From Bolinopsis microptera (Eukaryota > Ctenophora > Tentaculata > Lobata > Bolinopsidae), in the NCBI RefSeq assembly GCF_026151205.1, contig NC_087073.1, positions 17,503,837 to 17,567,836 of the forward strand: 64,000 nt of DNA. The letters are read 5' to 3'. Below, one piece after another: positions 51,201 to 57,200 of this stretch. The translations under genes and the position numbers were made by a program. Each line of letters begins with the position of its first letter. Position 1 is the stretch's first letter. The notes beneath the pieces were generated by a model. That model worked only from the letters and a program-made list of their open reading frames with translations, made no database searches and had not been told where the DNA came from.

Positions 51201-54200
51201 AGAGAAAGTGTTAGATTAAGTTAAATTGTTTCACATGTGGACCTTCTAATCAAGGGTTATTTTATGGTCAGTAAAATGAAATACCTTGAAGTTTCTGCCA
51301 TCCACTCCAAGTGATAATTTCTGGTCCGGTCGAATGTAAAAATTTGATATGGTCACTTCTGGAGATGAAGACTTTGTTTTAGGTCTTGCTACCAGAGCAT
51401 ACGCTTGTTCTTCATTCTCAGAAGGTGTGGATCCCTGCTTGACAGCCAGCTCTGTGATCGTGTCACCTGATTCACTCTCCAGGATGAACTCATCTCGCTT
51501 GTTGTCCAGGGTCAGTGAGCGGATTTGTTTCGCTTTTCGGTAAAATAACCGTCCTGATTGTGTACCATTCAGTATTGTATACGAATGGAAGGAAATTTGT
51601 ACTGCAGACCATGACAAATAAATCGGGAATCATTTTTATCATAAATCAATGGAAAAGGTCGGTAAACTTGATTGTTGATGTTTCGAATGTGGAAATTTAG
51701 ATCCTGAATTTTAGCCATACCTTTGGTGAAAGCAAGGGTTGTTTCACCACCTTTTTCAACATTCTCCAGTAACTTCATCGAATCAGGCATTTTTGAATTG
51801 GGGTATGCATCCACACAGCGAATTTCACCATTGCGTGGCTGGAATAACAGATCGATAAACTTATCTCAAGTTTAACAATCAATCAACGGGATTGATAATT
51901 GGGTACTGATGAAGTAGCACAAGAGTATTTTTGAAACTTGATACTGACACTGCACGTCTTGTCAAAACAAACATGCGCCACTTCCCTAATTCACCCATAT
52001 CCGCAATGTCACTATTTCCATACTTTCAATGCAAGATAAATTATAAAGTTGGGATAATGCTGTTTATGTAAGTTTGGTCTCTTTAATTAGTTGATTAGTT
52101 ACTCGTACCACGTGGAAGAATATCTTCCCCTCCACAGGACTGTACGACCATTCTCCAAACTGTCCTACAGTAAACACAAAGTAATCTACTCCTTCCAAAA
52201 GAGGTGATCCGTCAGCATTTCCATACGCAAACTTCATCTGTCCGTCTTCTTTAAAGCTCCAGATAAGCATCCTGAGATTGTTGTTTACTTAATTACTTAC
52301 ATCAAAGTATCAAGTTAAAAGCGTATAAGTATAACAAGCCATGCGTCGTGAATCAGTGTCCGATTCGTGGACCTTCTGACCTTGTCAAACATAAAATCTC
52401 AATAAAAATACCTCTTCCAGCTGTCAAGAACTATTTTGTCCACTTTTCCAACATTACTGAAAACAGTTTTGTGGCCGATCCTCTTTGTATTGTCTCGCAG
52501 CTTTTTCTCGAGTTTTGCATCAAATCGCGTAATATTGCCGTTGGCAACATAGAAAATGTTCAAAGATTTGGTACAGACTGCCATGCAATCAATTTCCTCT
52601 ATGGACATAATGCGATCGATTGACCCTGAATGGAAATAGGTAGTTATACTAATTATATAATTAGTTATACTAATTACATATTATGTACCTCTGTTTCATA
52701 AAGTGGTGTAACAGCAACATATAAAAAATGAAACTGATTGCAGTGATTATTATTATATAAATAATCAAGTGAAACATCAGTAACATAACTCACCAGAATT
52801 TCCCACAGGGCTTGAGTTAATAGAATTGCCCGAGTAATAGTAAATCTGCCGATTGGACGGATCACTACTGATATGAGTAGCAGAAGACAGTGTAGTATAG
52901 CACGTGTCATGAGTGTTGACAATGTCTCGTTTGTAGATCCTGTCTCCTTGTTTGTAGGTAAGGTAGGTGGAGTAACCTCGTCCAGAGAACCCTGGAGTGC
53001 CTCCAAACTTCCTGGGAGAAACCACCCAGCTTACTTTTGCGGTTCTAGTTTACAGTTTGAGTGGTGGTTTTTACAGTGCCGTCAGTATATTGGTATCTTA
53101 GAGGACAATATCATGAGTTTCATATCAAAGATTTGTATTTTATTGTGATATCTACGCAAGAAAACATGTAGACTGATATTTTATTCAGTATAGATGTCTG
53201 AATCTCATGTTGCTTTTTGTTGTATATTTGCAATTTTTTCTTGTTTCGGTTCAAGAAATTTGGAGAAAATTAGAATATAAGACAATCTTTTTGAAAAACA
53301 AATATCATCAAATATCAAATACTGAAATCACAAATAGCAAATATTAACAAATAATTAAATTCATATAGAAATTTGAAACGTTTTGGTTTGTCAAATCTTT
53401 CTGTCAGTGTACAAATGTAGTCTCCAGAAATCTAATTATAAATGGAATATATAGCGAAATTCTTCATCATGAAAGTAGTTATGGTGTTTTGTTTGTCAGT
53501 CGAAGTTTGTGTCAGGTGTTTCGTTTTGTCATCGTCAAGTCAAAGTTTAACGTCATTGTGGTGTCGTTAAGTAATGTCTCAACTTACTGGGCGCGAGCAG
53601 GATCGTTTGGTATACAACCATCCTCCCCCTCCACACAATCTGAAAACAAAGGAGAAGTGAACATTTATATAATGATACAGATTCAGCATCTCTATAGCCA
53701 TACTTACGGCCAGATAAACTTCTTGGTTGGCCAAATTAGGGCCGTAATAATTAGGGCAGACAATGTAGCATATTATTTTGGAAATGTGTCAGTTTTAAAA
53801 CAGACTGCAACTAAAAGAAACTAAAAACGTACAACACGAACATTTAATAAAGGAAGTACAAGCCACCAACCTGATTCGCAGACGAATGAGTATTTGTAGT
53901 CCATGAGATAGACCATGGCTCCCTGGTCCCACCAACTACCATGGTCAGGAGATGCAGGACTGTGTTTAATGACCACAAAGTCAGCTTCACGCCCCATGGA
54001 GTCACTGTCCTGGAACAAATTGAGAATAGTTGTCAAGATCCAATGAGCATTACTTGAGGAAAAAACATTCATTCGATTTAGAAATGAAATAAGTTTTTAA
54101 TATCAGTGAATGATAAAAACAAAAGCCACTATATTTTGTTGTTGAGATAACCTTGTTGTCAGGCTGCTCTGGTCCCCAGTTAGTGTACGATATTCTCTCT

Positions 54201-57200
54201 GAACTTGAACATAAAAACTGCCCCTCTAAATTATAGTCGAGTACTCCTACCCAAGAGGTTGACCTGGATGATATTGATCAATTATTATAGTACGTTGTTT
54301 TTATCGTCAGAAACTTTTTTAAATCTAACGAACCAAATTCAACCAAATTACGAAATAGAATGTAAAAGGCCAGGCGAAGCTGAAATGTGACATTGTTCGG
54401 TAAATTGACCCTGGGCAGATATGAATAAATTTCTGACAAAAAAAAAACGAAAAATAAATCTCAACTCCTCACCTGATGATGCTCGCGACAAACTCGTTTT
54501 GTTTAGAGTTAGAAGGACATGCCAGGTTGCCTCCTGTGTTAACACAACGGCTCTGAGCCTCCCAGAATGAGGCAGGTCCTCGGTGATAGATAAAACGCTT
54601 TCCACTTTTCGAGTCAGTTGATGCTGAAATGTTCCTCAATCATTGTCTTGCTATTAATCACAATGGTTGATCGGGCATGATTGGGTACATCTTCAGCTAA
54701 ATGTAAGTGCATAGCAAAATCCCAATAACATGACAATACCTTTGCTGTTACCAGCACCTTTGCTCTTTACAAGCAACATAGAATAATCACCCTGTACTAT
54801 GGGAGTTTCTCCATCTTGTGGGGCTTCTGTGGTTGCTACAACGTCTTCCGGGTCGTAGTTACCCCAGCCAGGACACTGAGCAGGATTTCATTAATAAAGT
54901 TATAAGTATACTGTTGTACACAGATATGTATGCTATATTGTACATAATATTTTATTTAGTTATTAGCGTATTTTACTACATTAAATATAAATTTAACCCA
55001 GGAAACGTACTTGACATAAGGCTGGAAGCTCTCTGTTTCCATCAGAATCATCCCAGTACCGGAGAAGCTTGTGAACAGCGACATAATGCTGTCCCCTCAT
55101 ACTGTAGTCCGATACTCGTATGTTGTCTGGCTGCTGGGAACCCCAGTTATCGTACGTAAAACCTGTTCCGTCGGCAGACCACACAAATTTCCCTTCTTGT
55201 GCAACATCGTTTAGACCAATCCAAAACTGCAAAATTTTAGTGTTAAGAAATAAATTTTAAATTTGAATGAACATTGAATCACACAATACTAGAACAGCAT
55301 TATGTTTACAAAAAGAATGAAGAATCAGCTGTAAACAAACCCAGTTGTCATCACTGTAATATTGTCTCATGCTTCCCATATCAATAGGGTCTGCCTGGAA
55401 CATGGTCCTGGTGGCATCAAAGTTCTGCTTCAGGGAATTTATCTTAGCGAGGGTCATTTGACGCTGCTCACATTTAGTTTTGGCATCATTCCAGGTCATG
55501 CGCTCTTTGTATGCATAATACCGATTAACTGAAAGGATGGACACATGATTACATATTATATTATGCAATAACGGCTGTTTTTATCAAACCTTTAGTCAAT
55601 CTTGAAGTAGAACAATTTCTAAATTATCGTGATGATTTATTGATTCCAACAACTTTCTGTGTCACTTACTGGCACATTCTGGAGGGGGAGAGTTCATTTT
55701 AACTTCTGTGGTGCTGTCTAACTGTGCCTTCAGTACATTCCAGGACTCAGTTTGGTTCGTGAGCATCTCCTCAAGCTCTTCGTTCATACTTATATCAGGT
55801 TTTATAAATTCGTGTTCCTCACACATGCATACAAACTCTCGCTGAAGGAGGTTTTTATAAATACTTCAAATTCTAAAGGAGCTATCAACTCATTTCCATC
55901 AGTTTATATGAATATCATAGAGCCGTGGGAGCAGTTTATATTGTACCATATTCAGTGCAAAAATCTTACCAGTCTAGTCGCAAAACTATCGTCCCAGCCG
56001 CCAGTCACTTTGCTAATAGATGCATAATGCTGCCCATCAGTAGTGGTTCCTTCCAAGAAATCTGGAAGATAAATAGTTCAGGGAGTCTTCACAGACCAAC
56101 AATTTATCTTTAATACCGCAACTTAAATTGTATGGAGTATCAACTAAACACTTTAAAACTGTTGACAAAAGAGTTGAAGATCGCACAAACCGTCCACAAG
56201 GTTGTCGGGTTGAGACTTCTCCCAGTTGGAGAAGTAAACACCTTTTCCTCGTGTCCATCTCCAAGTGCCCTCCAAATAATTGTCTGATGCCCCAATCCAC
56301 GCCTGAGAGGGATTATTTAGTAACAACATTCAAGACTCTCAATTCAAAAAGAATGTAAAATCTCATATAGATGTTCCTCTTATCGATACTAAGATAAAAA
56401 TGACACCAATCCAAGAGGCATAATACCAAATCAAGATTCATAGCTAATCCATCATTTACCCAGTTCCGATTGAGGTAGGGATGACTGAGTCCCAGATCAT
56501 CCAAGGGCGACTTTTCTCTACCGAGTTTAACAATAGCCACATTCTCTTCAGGATTCAGGGAGTGTGCAAGTGTCATACCTCCATAAACACAGTATTCAGT
56601 TGCTTGGTCCCATGTTACTTTGGTATCAGAATAGACGAAATGCTCTGAAATAAGTATGGAGTTGAAACTTTGTAAAACGCAGAATTTACACTGTCTCCTG
56701 CAATTTAATAGTTGGTTGTCAGACGTGGAAAATACATGATCTGTAATCGGAGGACCTTGTTGGTAATTGGTATTCCTACCTGTGTGGGAGCAGATAAAGG
56801 GGTGCTCTTTGTCAGCGAATGTGTCGTCCCACTTGCCGTGCTTACCCAGCCTAATGTTACTCTGGTACACGCCATTTTGAGCAGTACGTCCTGAGACAAA
56901 ATAAAGTAGCTAACATATTTATACAATACCGGCTTAATCACGTTGTTGACATAATTTATATTATACTAAAAAAACAGAGAACAGCTAATTTGTCATTATA
57001 ATTTAGGTACCCTAGGTTTAACGCTAATTGAAGTCCAAGCTTTAAAATTGTTAAAGTTTAGCAGACTCCTGAGTAACCTACCGTCTGGTTGACCATTTTC
57101 CCATGAAGTGTAAGTAATTGGGTTCCCATCATGATCCCGCCATACACCATTGATTAGTGTTTGACCGATCCATGTCCAGTCATTCTTACGGTGATAAGAA